Source of the DNA: Xanthomonas hortorum
GTDB taxonomy: Bacteria; Pseudomonadota; Gammaproteobacteria; Xanthomonadales; Xanthomonadaceae
Direction: 5' to 3'
Length of the DNA stretch: 64,000 nucleotides
Assembly: GCF_024339125.1 (NCBI RefSeq)
Contig: NZ_CP101417.1
Span: 1,860,001-1,924,000, forward strand
Shown here: piece after piece, positions 48,999 to 58,441 of the stretch
How positions within the stretch are numbered: the stretch's first letter is position 1
How the letters are laid out: each line of letters opens with the position of its first letter
Translations under genes and position numbers: made by a program
The notes under the pieces: generated by a model
Told to the model about the DNA's origin: nothing
The model's database searches: none
The model's input: only the letters and a program-made list of their open reading frames with translations

Positions 48999-49198
48999 TC
49001 GGCGCGGAGCAATGCATCGCGGCTGACGGCTGACGGTACGAGGTGATCGCCTGGCCGTGCGATGTCGAATTCCGATAAGCGCAGCCTGACGGCAGCGCTG
49101 TCCAGGCGACTGATGCATCGCTGCCTGGAACTGCGAACACAGCCAGCGCAAAGACCTTGCGCCTACACTGCGGTTTCCTGGGCAAGCATGGTGTGGGA

Positions 49199-50143
49199 AT
49201 GACAGCGATAGCCGATTCCAGCATCCAGACCATCGATACCGGCTTTGGCGGTGTGCAGTTCGATGCGGCGTACCTGATCGTCGAGGCGCAACGTGGCGCC
49301 TTTGTCGATTGCGGTACTTCGCTGTCGGTGCCGCACATGCTGGCTGCGTTGCACTCCGCCAGGCTGACGCCTGCGCAGGTGGAGTGGTTGATCCTGACCC
49401 ATGTGCATCTGGATCACGCTGGCGGCGCGGGTGCTTTGCTGCAGCACCTGCCCAATGCGCGCGTGCTGGTGCATCCGCGCGGCGCGCCGCACATGATCGA
49501 TCCCACCCGGCTGATTGCCGGTGCCACCGCCGTGTATGGCGAGGCGGAAATGGCGCGCAGTTATGGCGCCATCGTGCCGGTGCCCGCCGAGCGGGTGGTG
49601 GAAGCAGCCGATGGGCAGACCGTGATGTTGGGCGAGCGCGCGCTGCGCACGATCGAGACGCCCGGGCACGCACGGCATCATCTGTGCGTGTGGGATGCAC
49701 GCAGCCGCAGTTGGTTCACTGGCGACACCTTCGGCTTGTCGTATCGCCAGCTCGATAGCGCACAAGGCGCTTTCATCCTGCCGACTTCTTCGCCGGTGCA
49801 GTTCGAGCCGGAAGCGATGCTGCACTCCATCGCGCGGCTGATGGAGACCGCGCCGGCCGCGATGTATCTGACCCATTACGGACGTGTCACATCGCCGGGG
49901 CCGTTGGCGCAGGCGTTGATCGAGCAGATCCATGCGATGACCGCCATTGCACTGAGCTGCGCACAGCGTGCGGACCGCCATCGCTGCATGGTGGCGGCGT
50001 TGAGTGAGCTGTATCTGGAGCGCGCCCGCCTGCACGGTTGCCGCCTGGACGATGCGAGCGTGGCGCAGTTGCTGGCCACCGATATCGAACTCAACGCGCA
50101 GGGCCTGGCGTGCTGGCTGGATCGCGCAACGCGGACGAGTTAG
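49199..50143 (+). CDS. Metallo-beta-lactamase-fold hydrolase
   Basis: A 314-residue cytosolic protein of the MBL superfamily. The zinc motif is LILTHVHLDHAGGAGALL, with further ligands in ETPGHARHHLCVW and WFTGDTFGLSY and the terminal YLTHYGRV. The ORF opens 42 bases earlier, but ATG 49199 (GGTGTGGGA upstream) matches the natural N-terminus. It resembles glyoxalase-II-like and SoxH-like hydrolases with a helical C-terminal domain; substrate unknown. Its end is followed directly by the repeat block. Confidence 0.82.
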   Translation: MTAIADSSIQTIDTGFGGVQFDAAYLIVEAQRGAFVDCGTSLSVPHMLAALHSARLTPAQVEWLILTHVHLDHAGGAGALLQHLPNARVLVHPRGAPHMIDPTRLIAGATAVYGEAEMARSYGAIVPVPAERVVEAADGQTVMLGERALRTIETPGHARHHLCVWDARSRSWFTGDTFGLSYRQLDSAQGAFILPTSSPVQFEPEAMLHSIARLMETAPAAMYLTHYGRVTSPGPLAQALIEQIHAMTAIALSCAQRADRHRCMVAALSELYLERARLHGCRLDDASVAQLLATDIELNAQGLACWLDRATRTS

Positions 50144-50330
50144 CGCGCTTGGAGCGGCTGACAAAATCGCTTGAACGCTGCATCGGTGGCGGCAACGTGT
50201 TGGCCGCACTCGCCTTGGCTGACAAGTGGAGTGATGTCGGGAATGGCAGTGACGTTGCTCGCATCGAAAAGAGCCGATCAGACCGCAGCGCAACGCGCAC
50301 TGCTCGCAACCATGCACCAAAACTTGGTTG

Positions 50331-50714
50331 GTCGAGGGTGCGGTGCCCTCACCGCCCGCGGGACACGCCGCAAGTACGTCCGTGTAGGCTCGGTGGCGGC
50401 ATCCATGCCGCCACACGGTCCCGCAATCGGTGAGGACACCGCACCATAAAGTTGGCCGGTGGTTGGGTGAAAGCCTGCCTGTGATCGCGTTGCGTATTGG
50501 GTTGCGAAGCTGATCGCCGCAGCGTTATCCGAACAACACACGTCATGCGTTGCTTGCAACCATGCGCACCGACCATCTCGACGGGTCCTTGCCCGCCTAC
50601 CGTCGCGGGACCTTATGCGGCATGGATGCCGCAGAAGAGCTTAAAGGGACGTACTTGCAGCGTGTCCCGCGATGGTGGGCGGGCAAGGGCCCTGCAGCAA
50701 AGCGGCAGATCAAT
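50331..50714 (+). repeat. Composite intergenic repeat, copy 2
   Basis: Same A-linker-B order as 15632-16016. The A hairpin TGGCGGCATCCATGCCGCCA is at 50394-50413. The B hairpin here is TTATGCGGCATGGATGCCGC then AGAA (50613-50636), a diverged form with one mismatch. Confidence 0.85.
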
Positions 50715-51145
50715 CGCTCTGCAACTGCTCTATCCGCAGTGTCCAATCACTTCCACGATAAGCGGGATTTCGAATAGCCATGCACATCGACCATCTCGAT
50801 TGGTCCTTGCCTGCCCACCGTCGCGGGACCTTACGCGGCATGGATGCCGCGTAAGAGCCTACAGGGACGTACTTGCGGCGTGTCCCGCGATGGTGGGCGG
50901 GCAAGGGCCCTCCAGCAAAACGGCAGATCAATCGCTCTGCAACTGCTCTATCCGCAGTGTCCAATCACTTCCACGATAAGCGGGATTTCGAATAGCCATG
51001 CATACCGACCATCTCGACTGGTCCTTGCCTGCCCACCGTCGCGGGACCTTACGCGGCATGGATGCCGCGTAAGAGCCTACACGGACGTACTTGCGGCGTG
51101 TCTCGCGATGGTGGGCGGGCAAGGGCCCTGCAGCAAACCAGCAGA
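50562..51145 (+). repeat. Tandem B units, three copies, period 218
   Basis: Units begin ATGCGCACCGACCATCTCG (50562), ATGCACATCGACCATCTCG (50780) and ATGCATACCGACCATCTCG (50998), exactly 218 bases apart. Units 1 and 2 share identical spacers (TCCAATCACTTCCACGATAA and AGCGGGATTTCGAATAGCC). The third unit keeps the hairpin (51049-51072) and loses the spacer. Confidence 0.88.
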
Positions 51146-51336
51146 TCATCCACTCTTAAAAACCGACCCGTCCAAACCGTTCAACCACCTCTCAAGACGA
51201 CCGAGAGCTTGAGTTTCAGCACAGCTTGGATGTTCCCAAGCGGTGAGGACATCGCACCTGGCAACGCGTGCCATCGCTCCAGTGTCGGCCGCACGCTTGT
51301 AAACTATGTGTCATCTATCTGTTGCAAGGCCACGCC

Positions 51337-52998
51337 GTGAATCCGATGCGCATCCTGTTGTTGTCCGCCTGCCTGTTTGTGGGAGGCGTGGCGCAGGCCG
51401 CCAACGATCTGCCCAGCGGTGGCATCGATGCCGAGGCGTTATCGCGGCATGTACGCCTGCTGGCATCGGACGAATTCGAAGGGCGCGCGCCGGCCAGCGC
51501 CGGCGAGCAGCGCACCGTGGATTACTTGGTCGAGCAGTTTAAGACGGCAGGGTTGCAGCCGGGCGGCGAGCAGGGCGGTTGGACCCAGGCAGTACCGTTG
51601 GTACGCGCGCAGGTGGATGGCCCGGTGCACGCCAGCCTGCGTGTCGGCGGCAAGACCCAGACCCTGGTCAATGGCACCGATGTGACCTTGCAGAGTCTGC
51701 GCCCGCTGGATGCGGTGGCCTTGAAGAACGCACCGCTGGTGTTCGTCGGCTACGGCATCAGCGCGCCGGAGCGGCAGTGGGACGACTACAAGGGCGTGGA
51801 CCTGCGCGGCAAGATCGCGGTGGTGCTGATCAACGATGCCGATTTCGAAGCGCCGCAGCCTGGCGCATTCGATGGCAAGGCGGTCACCTACTACGGCCGC
51901 TGGACCTACAAGTACGAAGAGGCCGCACGCCGCGGCGTGGCAGGCGTGTTGATCGTGCACGAGACCGCGCCGGCCGCGTATGGCTGGGCGACGGTGCAGA
52001 GTTCCGGCTTGTCGCCGTTGTTCGATATCGAACGCAGCGATGCCGATGCGAGGGCGCAGCATGTGCCGGTGCGCGGATGGATGCAGCAGGCATTGGCGGT
52101 GTCGCTGTTCCAGCGCGCCGGGCTGGATTTTGCTCAGGCCAAGCAGCGGGCGCAGCAGCGCGATTTCGCGCCGATCGTGTTGGGCGATGCCACGCTGTCA
52201 GTGGACTTCAAGCTCAAGCGCGAGCGCGTGGTCACCCATAACGTGGTGGCCAAGCTCACCGGCAGCCAGCATCCGGACGAAACGGTGATCTTCTCCGCGC
52301 ACTGGGATGCCTTCGGTGTGGGCAAGGCCGATGCCGGCGGCGATACTGTGCGTCGTGGCGCGGTGGACAACGCTACCGGCGTTGCCAGCGTGCTGGAACT
52401 GGCGCGCGTGTTCGCGGCCGGCCCCAAGCCGCAGCGCACACTGTATTTCATCGCATTGACGGCAGAAGAAAAGGGCCTGCTTGGCGCCAACTATTACGCC
52501 GCGCATCCGCTGGCGCCGTTGGACAAGACCGTGGCCGTGCTTAACATGGAGATGTTCAGCCCGGACGGCCTCACCCGCGATATCGCCTCGTGGGGACGTG
52601 GACGCGTCTCGCTGGAAGGCGAGTTGGAACAGGCCGCCAAGGCGCGTGGACGCAGCTATTCGCCGGATCCGAATCTGGAAGCGGGCTTCTTCTACCGCGC
52701 CGATCATTTCGCGTTCGCACGCATGGGTGTGCCGGCGATTACTGCAGGCCCCGGTCTGGACATGCTCGAGGGCGGTGTCGCGGCCGGCAAGGCGCTGCGC
52801 GATAAATACTTTGCCGAGTGCTATCACCAGCCCTGCGATCGCTGGACCCCGCAGTGGGATGCCAGCGGCCACGCGGCCGATACCACGCTGGTCTACGACG
52901 TGGGCGTGGCGCTGGCCAATGGCCGGCAGTGGCCGAGCTGGCAGGACGGCTCGGAGTTCAAGGCCATCCGTACCAAGAGCGATGCGGCGCGCAAGTAA
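51337..52998 (+). CDS. M28 family zinc aminopeptidase
   Basis: A 553-residue exported peptidase. Signal peptide MRILLLSACLFVGGVAQA follows either GTG 51337 (AAGG seven bases upstream) or ATG 51346. The M28 core has ligands in VIFSAHWDAFG (His), RGAVDNATGVASVLELAR (bridging Asp), IALTAEEKGLLGANYYAAHP (catalytic and ligand Glu) and later FFYRADHFAFARMGVPAI. A PA-like insertion lies at about 130-260. Members release N-terminal amino acids from peptides. It starts right after the repeat block. Confidence 0.92.
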   Translation: MNPMRILLLSACLFVGGVAQAANDLPSGGIDAEALSRHVRLLASDEFEGRAPASAGEQRTVDYLVEQFKTAGLQPGGEQGGWTQAVPLVRAQVDGPVHASLRVGGKTQTLVNGTDVTLQSLRPLDAVALKNAPLVFVGYGISAPERQWDDYKGVDLRGKIAVVLINDADFEAPQPGAFDGKAVTYYGRWTYKYEEAARRGVAGVLIVHETAPAAYGWATVQSSGLSPLFDIERSDADARAQHVPVRGWMQQALAVSLFQRAGLDFAQAKQRAQQRDFAPIVLGDATLSVDFKLKRERVVTHNVVAKLTGSQHPDETVIFSAHWDAFGVGKADAGGDTVRRGAVDNATGVASVLELARVFAAGPKPQRTLYFIALTAEEKGLLGANYYAAHPLAPLDKTVAVLNMEMFSPDGLTRDIASWGRGRVSLEGELEQAAKARGRSYSPDPNLEAGFFYRADHFAFARMGVPAITAGPGLDMLEGGVAAGKALRDKYFAECYHQPCDRWTPQWDASGHAADTTLVYDVGVALANGRQWPSWQDGSEFKAIRTKSDAARK

Positions 52999-53010
52999 GC
53001 GCGCAATGGT

Positions 53011-53027
53011 GAGGGCATCGCGCCCTC
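53011..53027 (+). terminator. Hairpin after M28 gene, repeat-derived
   Basis: GAGGGC-ATCGC-GCCCTC. This is the terminal hairpin of the A unit (compare 15635-15652) in opposite orientation. Confidence 0.45.
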
Positions 53028-53106
53028 GACCAACCGGGCGACATTCGACTGCCCGGCGCTGTGGTCAACGCTCGGGTATTAATGGTTGCCGATGGACCTG
53101 CTCTAA

Positions 53107-53160
53107 GAGCGGCTGACAAGCCGTAGTGAGCAGTCGTCAGGTGGGTGCCGACGGCGCGCT
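53107..53160. repeat. GAGCGGCTGACAA family element
   Basis: GAGCGGCTGACAAGCCGTAG, then GAGCAGTCGTCAGGTGG and GCGCGCTCAGAA. Reverse complement of 60650-60711 contains the same order (GAGCGGCTAGTAAAACGTAG, AAGCGGTCGTCAGGCG, GCGCGGAGT). Confidence 0.5.
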
Positions 53161-53245
53161 CAGAACCGGAGTGTACGAGTGGTACATGCGCACCGAGCAC
53201 CGGCCGCGCCCGCCTGGCGGTGAGCGCAATCGTTTATTAGCCGCG

Positions 53246-53683
53246 CTAAGGCTTGCCAGGATTGCGCTGCGCGTTGCCCGCCGCAGCCTTGGCGCGCGCG
53301 CCGCCGCAGGGATAGCGTTTGGCCAGCGCCTGGACGATCAAGTCAGGCGCTGCTTGGTCCTGGCGCGCGTCGGGCAGCGCGCCGATATCGGCGATGATCG
53401 CCTGCAGATCCGGTGTGCCTGCCTTGCCTGCCGGCATGCACCACTGCTTGCGGTAGCTGGCGCTGGCGACGCCGAGTAGGTAAGCGCCGGCGCGGCTGGC
53501 CGAAACCAGGACCTTGAATTCGAGCTGCGCTGGCGCGTCGATTTCCGGCGCCAGCGATCCGTCCAGCCCGGCCTCGATCAACTTGCGCCCGCTGAGTTCC
53601 CAGGGCTCGGGTGCGCGTGCCGATGCCGTGGTGGAAAGCGTGGTCAGGGCGGCCAGGGCCAGCCAGGGAAGACGAAGCTGCAT
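53246..53683 (-). CDS. Rap1a/Tai-like periplasmic protein
   Basis: A 145-residue exported protein with signal peptide MQLRLPWLALAALTTLSTTASA. The C-terminal half matches the Rap1a/Tai pattern: a Gly-rich helix (AGAYLLGVASASYRKQ), WCMPAGKAGTPDLQAIIADI and APDLIVQALAKRYPC with paired cysteines. Relatives include immunity proteins against type VI amidase effectors, but many genomic homologues are orphans. No effector is next to it here, so function is open. ATG 53683 is chosen; the frame extends to 53716. Confidence 0.7.
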   Translation of the reverse strand: MQLRLPWLALAALTTLSTTASARAPEPWELSGRKLIEAGLDGSLAPEIDAPAQLEFKVLVSASRAGAYLLGVASASYRKQWCMPAGKAGTPDLQAIIADIGALPDARQDQAAPDLIVQALAKRYPCGGARAKAAAGNAQRNPGKP

Positions 53684-53805
53684 GTGCACTCTCGGATGCG
53701 GGTCGGCTTGCACCATACCGCGATAGACGCCCGCTGGCTGCGTGCGGCCTCGGCTTGGGCATCTGCTCTAGAATTGAAGCTTCCGCTGTACTTGGCACTG
53801 TTCCG

Positions 53806-54702
53806 ATGTCTTCCTCTCACGACGCTGCCGCGCCTGCGCGCAGCGGGTTGGTCGCTCTCGCGTTGTTGCTGGTCTACGTGGTCTGGGGCTCGACTTATCT
53901 GGCGATCCGGTTTGCGCTGGAAGGTGGCGCGCTGCCGCTGACCATGGTGTCGGGCACGCGCTTCATCGTGGCCGGCACGGTGCTGTATGCGGTACTGCGC
54001 TGGCGTGGTGTGGCCGCGCCGACGCGTGCGCAATGGAAGAACGTGGCCTTGATGGGCGCGGCCTTGTTGCTGCTGGGCAACGGCATGGTGGTATTGGCCG
54101 AGCGCAGCGTGTCGTCCGGACTGGCCGCCACGTCGGTTGCATCGGTGCCGTTGTGGATGGCGCTGTTCGGCGCGTTGCGTGGGCAGCATGCCAGCCGTGG
54201 CGAATGGATGGGCATCGTGATCGGCTTCCTCGGTGTGGTCTGGCTCAACGCCGGTAGCAGCCTGACCGCGACGCCCGGCGGATTGGTGTTGTTGCTGATC
54301 GCACCGATCGGCTGGGCGTTCGGTTCGGTGTGGTCGCGCGGGCGCGATCTGCCCTCGCCGTTCATGACTGCCGCCGGGCAGATGCTGTGCGGCGGCGTGC
54401 TGTTGGTGAGCGTCGGCCTGCTGATCGGCGAGCGCCCCCACAGCTTGCCGACACCGCAGGGGCTGCTGGCGGTGGCGTACCTGTGCGTGTTCGGCTCGAT
54501 CGTGGCGTTCACCGCCTACGTGTGGCTGCTGCATCACGTGCGCCCGGCGTTGGCCGGCAGCTACGCCTACGTCAACCCGGTGATTGCGGTGGGGTTGGGC
54601 GCCTGGCTCGGGCATGAGCGTTTCAGCGCGCACGATATCGGTGCGATGGCGGTGATTCTGGCGGGCGTATTGGTGGTGACGTTGGCCAAGGCGCGGCGAT
54701 GA
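53806..54702 (+). CDS. yedA: EamA-family exporter, YedA-like
   Basis: A 298-residue inner-membrane protein with ten predicted helices in two EamA repeats (GLVALALLLVYVVWGSTYLAIRFAL; GLVLLLIAPIGWAFGSVWSR). The VWGSTYLAI signature after helix 1 and Pro-containing loops match the YedA-type drug/metabolite exporters. The stop overlaps the rarD start (ATGA), so two related transporters form one unit. Confidence 0.85.
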   Translation: MSSSHDAAAPARSGLVALALLLVYVVWGSTYLAIRFALEGGALPLTMVSGTRFIVAGTVLYAVLRWRGVAAPTRAQWKNVALMGAALLLLGNGMVVLAERSVSSGLAATSVASVPLWMALFGALRGQHASRGEWMGIVIGFLGVVWLNAGSSLTATPGGLVLLLIAPIGWAFGSVWSRGRDLPSPFMTAAGQMLCGGVLLVSVGLLIGERPHSLPTPQGLLAVAYLCVFGSIVAFTAYVWLLHHVRPALAGSYAYVNPVIAVGLGAWLGHERFSAHDIGAMAVILAGVLVVTLAKARR

Positions 54703-55610
54703 GCGCGGTCTCGCCGATCGAGGCGCGTCGCGGCCTGTTGATCACCGCATCGACCTTCGTGATCTGGGGCCTGGTGCCGCTGTACTGGCATCTGCTCAAG
54801 GCGGTGCCGTCGCTGCAGATCATTGCGCACCGCATCGTCTGGAGCACGGTGCTGGTAGTGGCGTGGTTGCTGGCGACATCGGGGCTGCGTTGGTGGCGCG
54901 CCATCGCCGCGCAGCCACGCGCGTTGTGGATGCTGGCCGGCAGCAGCGTGGCGATCGCGTTCAACTGGGGCCTGTACATCTGGGCGATCAACGCCGGGCA
55001 TGTGATCGAAGCCAGCCTGGGCTACTTCATCAATCCGTTGCTGAGCGTGTTGCTGGGCGTGCTGGTGCTCAAGGAACGCCTGCAGCGCATCCAGTGGGTG
55101 GCGGTGGCGTGCGCCACACTGGGCGTGTTGTGGTTGACCATCGATGCCGGTGCGCCGCCGTGGATCGCACTGGGACTGGCGTTTTCGTTCGGTGCCTACG
55201 GCTTGCTGCGCAAGTTGGTGGCGGTGGATCCGGTGGCCGGGCTGGGCGTGGAAAGCGTGTATCTGTTCGTACCGGCGTTGCTGCTGGCAGCATGGGGCGA
55301 GCAGGGCCATGGCGGCGCCTTCCTGAGCGGCTGGGAGTTGCGCACCGACCTGCTGCTGATCTTCGGCGGCGTGGTGACGGCGGTGCCGCTGATCGGGTTT
55401 GCGTATGGCGTGCGGCGGATTCCGCTGTCGCTGGTGGGCATCCTGCAATACATCGGGCCGAGCCTGCAGTTGCTGCTGGGCGTGTGGTTTTTCCACGAGC
55501 CGTTCGATCAAGGACGTGCGATCGGGTTTGCGGCGATCTGGGTGGGGCTGCTGTTGTTCGTTGGCGACAGCGTGTTGCGTTCGCGGCGGCCGGCTGTGGT
55601 GGTTCCCTAA
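54699..55610 (+). CDS. rarD: RarD-family permease
   Basis: A 303-residue EamA protein with ten helices. RarD landmarks are FVIWGLVPLYWHLLKAVPSLQIIAHRIVWS in two parts, NWGLYIWAINAGHVIEASLGYFINPL, SFGAYGLLRKLVAVDPVAGLGVE and GILQYIGPSLQLLLGVWFFHEPF. Named for chloramphenicol sensitivity in Pseudomonas; substrate unproven. It starts inside the stop of the YedA-like gene. Confidence 0.92.
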   Translation: MSAVSPIEARRGLLITASTFVIWGLVPLYWHLLKAVPSLQIIAHRIVWSTVLVVAWLLATSGLRWWRAIAAQPRALWMLAGSSVAIAFNWGLYIWAINAGHVIEASLGYFINPLLSVLLGVLVLKERLQRIQWVAVACATLGVLWLTIDAGAPPWIALGLAFSFGAYGLLRKLVAVDPVAGLGVESVYLFVPALLLAAWGEQGHGGAFLSGWELRTDLLLIFGGVVTAVPLIGFAYGVRRIPLSLVGILQYIGPSLQLLLGVWFFHEPFDQGRAIGFAAIWVGLLLFVGDSVLRSRRPAVVVP

Positions 55611-55804
55611 GCATCGGTCGTGCGCGCTCCGGCAGCCTGCCGTTGTACGGCTCCCGTCTGGATGCGGGTGACTACCAGACCACTGCGCTCAGCGCCGTGC
55701 GGGCGCAGTCGCTGCTCGACATCGGCATGTCATTTGTAAACGCCGGTCAGGAGCGTGCGGTCCGCTCCCATTGAGGACCGCGCGCGACGTTTTGTCGGCC
55801 GCTC

Positions 55805-56920
55805 TCAGCCGCGCGGCGCCACTGCCGGTGTCGCCACTGCGAGCGTGGAGGTCGGCAGTGCCTGTGGTGCGGGACAGTGGCTCGGGTTCTGTTGCGTTTG
55901 CGCCAGCCATTGATCGATGGGCCCGCCGAGCAGATCCAGCCGCAGAGGCAGGCTCAGATGGTTTTCTCCCGGCAACTCGACGTAGTGCGCGCGCGGGCTG
56001 GCCAGCGCCAGCGCACGCCCGTGTGCGACCGGGATGTGCTGATCGGCATCGCCATGCAACAGCAGCACGCAGCTGCGGGTGTCGGCCAGGGCGTGCGCGA
56101 CATCGACATGGTCCAGATCCAGCTTGAGTTGGCTGTCGGCGGCGGCGATCACCGCATCGATATTCTGATCGGCATAGCGCCAACGTGCATACGCAGCCAC
56201 CGCTTGCCCGCGCCAGCCGTTCGGTTGGCTGGTGAGCAGGTGCGGCACCATGTCGCGGATGCCACGCCCGGCATTGGCGAAGGATTCCATTGCCACCACA
56301 CCGGCGACGCGCGGCCCAAGTTTGTCGGCGGTGAACAGCGCGGTGGCAGCGCCATAGGAAATGCCGAACAGATACAGCGGGCCGCGGATTTCGCCGCGCG
56401 GCTGCAGCGCATCGAGCACATCGATCACGTCATCGGATTCGCGTGTGCCGTAACCGGATGGGCCTCCGCCAGAATGGCCGTGATTGCGCAGGTCGATGGT
56501 GATCACCCGGTAGCCGGCCTGCGCCAATTCCAGCGACCATGGCAGCAGCGAATCGCCATCCATCATCCAGCCGTGCAGCAGCACCACCGTCCCGCGCGGC
56601 GTCGGCGGGGTGGCGGTGGGCACCTTGAAGCTGAAATCGACATCCAGCACATGCGCCGGATCGTTGCGCTGGCCGAGATAGCGGTACTGCATGGCGTACT
56701 GGCCGGGATCGATGGCGCGCCAGAAGATCGGTACCTGATCGCGCGTCACCACATGCCCGCTGCGGTTGGGCACCGTGGCGATGGTGGCGGCGATGCGCTC
56801 CTCGTCCAGCAACGGTGATACGCCACCGGGCGCTACCAGGCGCTCGCTGAGCGAGGTCGAGGACGAAGAACAACCGGCCAGCCAAAGGCAGGCGCAGGCC
56901 AGCAGAATCAGGCGCATCAT
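55805..56920 (-). CDS. Lipoprotein alpha/beta hydrolase
   Basis: A 371-residue lipoprotein: MMRLILLACACLWLAGCSSSS with lipobox L-A-G-C. The hydrolase fold has GTVVLLHGWMMDGDSLLPW (oxyanion), ITIDLRNHGHSGG, nucleophile Ser in LFGISYGAATAL, acid in LLHGDADQHIPVAHG and His in LPGENHLSLPL. The C-terminus is low-complexity. Substrate unknown. Its stop codon lies within a TTTTGTCGGCCGCTCTCA motif belonging to the short repeat family. Confidence 0.85.
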   Translation of the reverse strand: MMRLILLACACLWLAGCSSSSTSLSERLVAPGGVSPLLDEERIAATIATVPNRSGHVVTRDQVPIFWRAIDPGQYAMQYRYLGQRNDPAHVLDVDFSFKVPTATPPTPRGTVVLLHGWMMDGDSLLPWSLELAQAGYRVITIDLRNHGHSGGGPSGYGTRESDDVIDVLDALQPRGEIRGPLYLFGISYGAATALFTADKLGPRVAGVVAMESFANAGRGIRDMVPHLLTSQPNGWRGQAVAAYARWRYADQNIDAVIAAADSQLKLDLDHVDVAHALADTRSCVLLLHGDADQHIPVAHGRALALASPRAHYVELPGENHLSLPLRLDLLGGPIDQWLAQTQQNPSHCPAPQALPTSTLAVATPAVAPRG

Positions 56921-57108
56921 GGCGAGAGAATCGATGGATGAAACGGCCGAGCAGGCTACGGCCTGCCCGGCCCGCGCATCTACCGCATTGCAGTGACAAA
57001 ACGATGACAGACTGCAATGTGTTCAGCCGCGGCACCCGCGCTCAGCTGCCTTGGCTGCAACAAATCCCGAATCCCGCCTCCCAAATCCCAGCGGGCCAAC
57101 AGCCCGCC

Positions 57109-58428
57109 TTACACCTCACGCAATGCCGTGGTAATCGGCAACCGCGCCGCGCGCAACGCCGGGAACAGCCCGCCGACCAGGCCAATACCCAGCGCCCATT
57201 TCAGCCCGCTCCACAACAGCTCCGGCGAGACCTTGAACTGGAACACGATCTGGCTGAAGTTGTTGCCCAGCGTGGACACGCTATAGCCGTTGAACACCGC
57301 CCAGGCGATCAAGCCACCGAGCAGGCCGCCCAGCAATGCCAGCAACATGGTTTCCAGCATCAGCGCCATGATCACCGGCGTGCCGCGAAAACCGATTGCG
57401 CGCATGGTGGCGATCTCGCGCGCCCGCGTGGCCACCGCCGCATACATGGTGTTGAGCGCGCCGAACACCGCGCCCACCGCCATGATCGTGCCGATCACCG
57501 TGCCCAGGATGCTGATCAACTTGTTCAAGCCGCCGCCCTGCTTGCCGTAGTACGCGCGGGTGGTTTCCACATCCAGCTTGAGCCGCGGGTCGGCGGCCAT
57601 GGCGGTCTTGAACTGGCTAAATCCAGCCTTGCCCGCGGTGCGTACGCTGATCGACTGATAGGCGCTGCGGTTGTAGGTGGTGGCCAGCGTCTGCGCATCG
57701 GTCCACAGCTCCGAATCGTGCGCATCGCCGGAGGCGAACACGCCGACCACGGTCCATTGCTGGCTGCCGAGGGTGAGCGTTTTGCCCAGTTCCAGCCCGC
57801 GGAACTGATTCAACGCGCCCTTGCCGACCACGATCTCGCGCAGGCCGGTGGTGAAGTGCCGGCCCTGCACGAGCTTGACCTTGTCGTGCACCGCCCAGGC
57901 CTGTTCGCCCACGCCACGCACTTGCGCGTTGACGTCGGTGCCATCGGACTTGGAGGCGATGTTGACCACCTGCGAGAGCTCCGGCGACAGCAGCGGGCGG
58001 CCGTTGGCATCGGCAGCGATGCCGGGCAGGCTGCTGATCAGCGGCACCAGGTTGCGGGTGATCACCGAGTTGGTTTCCGCCTGCGAGCCGCCGCGCAACA
58101 CAATGGCAGTGGTGTCGTCGCCGGTGTTGTTGAGCGTGGCCTGGAAGCCCTGGCCCATCGCCAGCATCGCCACCAGCACGCCGACCACGCCGGCAATGCC
58201 GACCACGATCACCGAGCTGGCACCCCAGCGTTGCGGCAAGGTAGCGATGCCGATACGCGCGGCGGCCAACGACAGCCGGCCGCTGCGTGTGGCCACCAGC
58301 CACACCGCCAGCACGACGGCGAGCACCAACACGCCGATCCACGGCAGCGCGATCCACACGCCCAGCCCGACGGCCAGCAACACGACCGACACCAGATTGA
58401 CGAGACGGTTCTTCCATTTGGTTTGCAT
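57109..58428 (-). CDS. MacB/FtsX-type ABC permease 1
   Basis: A 439-residue permease. Two N-terminal helices (VNLVSVVLLAVGLGVWIALPWIGVLVLAVVLAVW, read as two spans) precede a MacB-like core: helix (SVIVVGIAGVVGVLVAMLAMGQGF), a large periplasmic domain of about 220 residues, then three FtsX helices (ATMRAIGFRGTPVIMALMLETMLLALLGGLLGGL in part). It has an extra N-terminal two-helix extension compared with its neighbour. ATG 58428 (AGGAG seven bases upstream). It lies last in the operon ATPase, permease 2, permease 1. Confidence 0.88.
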   Translation of the reverse strand: MQTKWKNRLVNLVSVVLLAVGLGVWIALPWIGVLVLAVVLAVWLVATRSGRLSLAAARIGIATLPQRWGASSVIVVGIAGVVGVLVAMLAMGQGFQATLNNTGDDTTAIVLRGGSQAETNSVITRNLVPLISSLPGIAADANGRPLLSPELSQVVNIASKSDGTDVNAQVRGVGEQAWAVHDKVKLVQGRHFTTGLREIVVGKGALNQFRGLELGKTLTLGSQQWTVVGVFASGDAHDSELWTDAQTLATTYNRSAYQSISVRTAGKAGFSQFKTAMAADPRLKLDVETTRAYYGKQGGGLNKLISILGTVIGTIMAVGAVFGALNTMYAAVATRAREIATMRAIGFRGTPVIMALMLETMLLALLGGLLGGLIAWAVFNGYSVSTLGNNFSQIVFQFKVSPELLWSGLKWALGIGLVGGLFPALRAARLPITTALREV

Positions 58429-58441
58429 GTGCATGCTCCTG

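Larger units (their letters stand above)
50144..51336. other. 1.2 kb repeat-filled intergenic block
   Basis: This gap contains a GAGCGGCTGACAAAA motif (50152), a second composite repeat (50331-50714) and two further B units with spacing of 218 bases. Open frames through it track the repeats and are not genes. Confidence 0.85.

Noticed and set aside
50331..51145. Possible CRISPR array
   Set aside because: Period 218 with near-identical spacers, unit length well above CRISPR repeats, no cas genes. These are palindromic chromosomal repeats.
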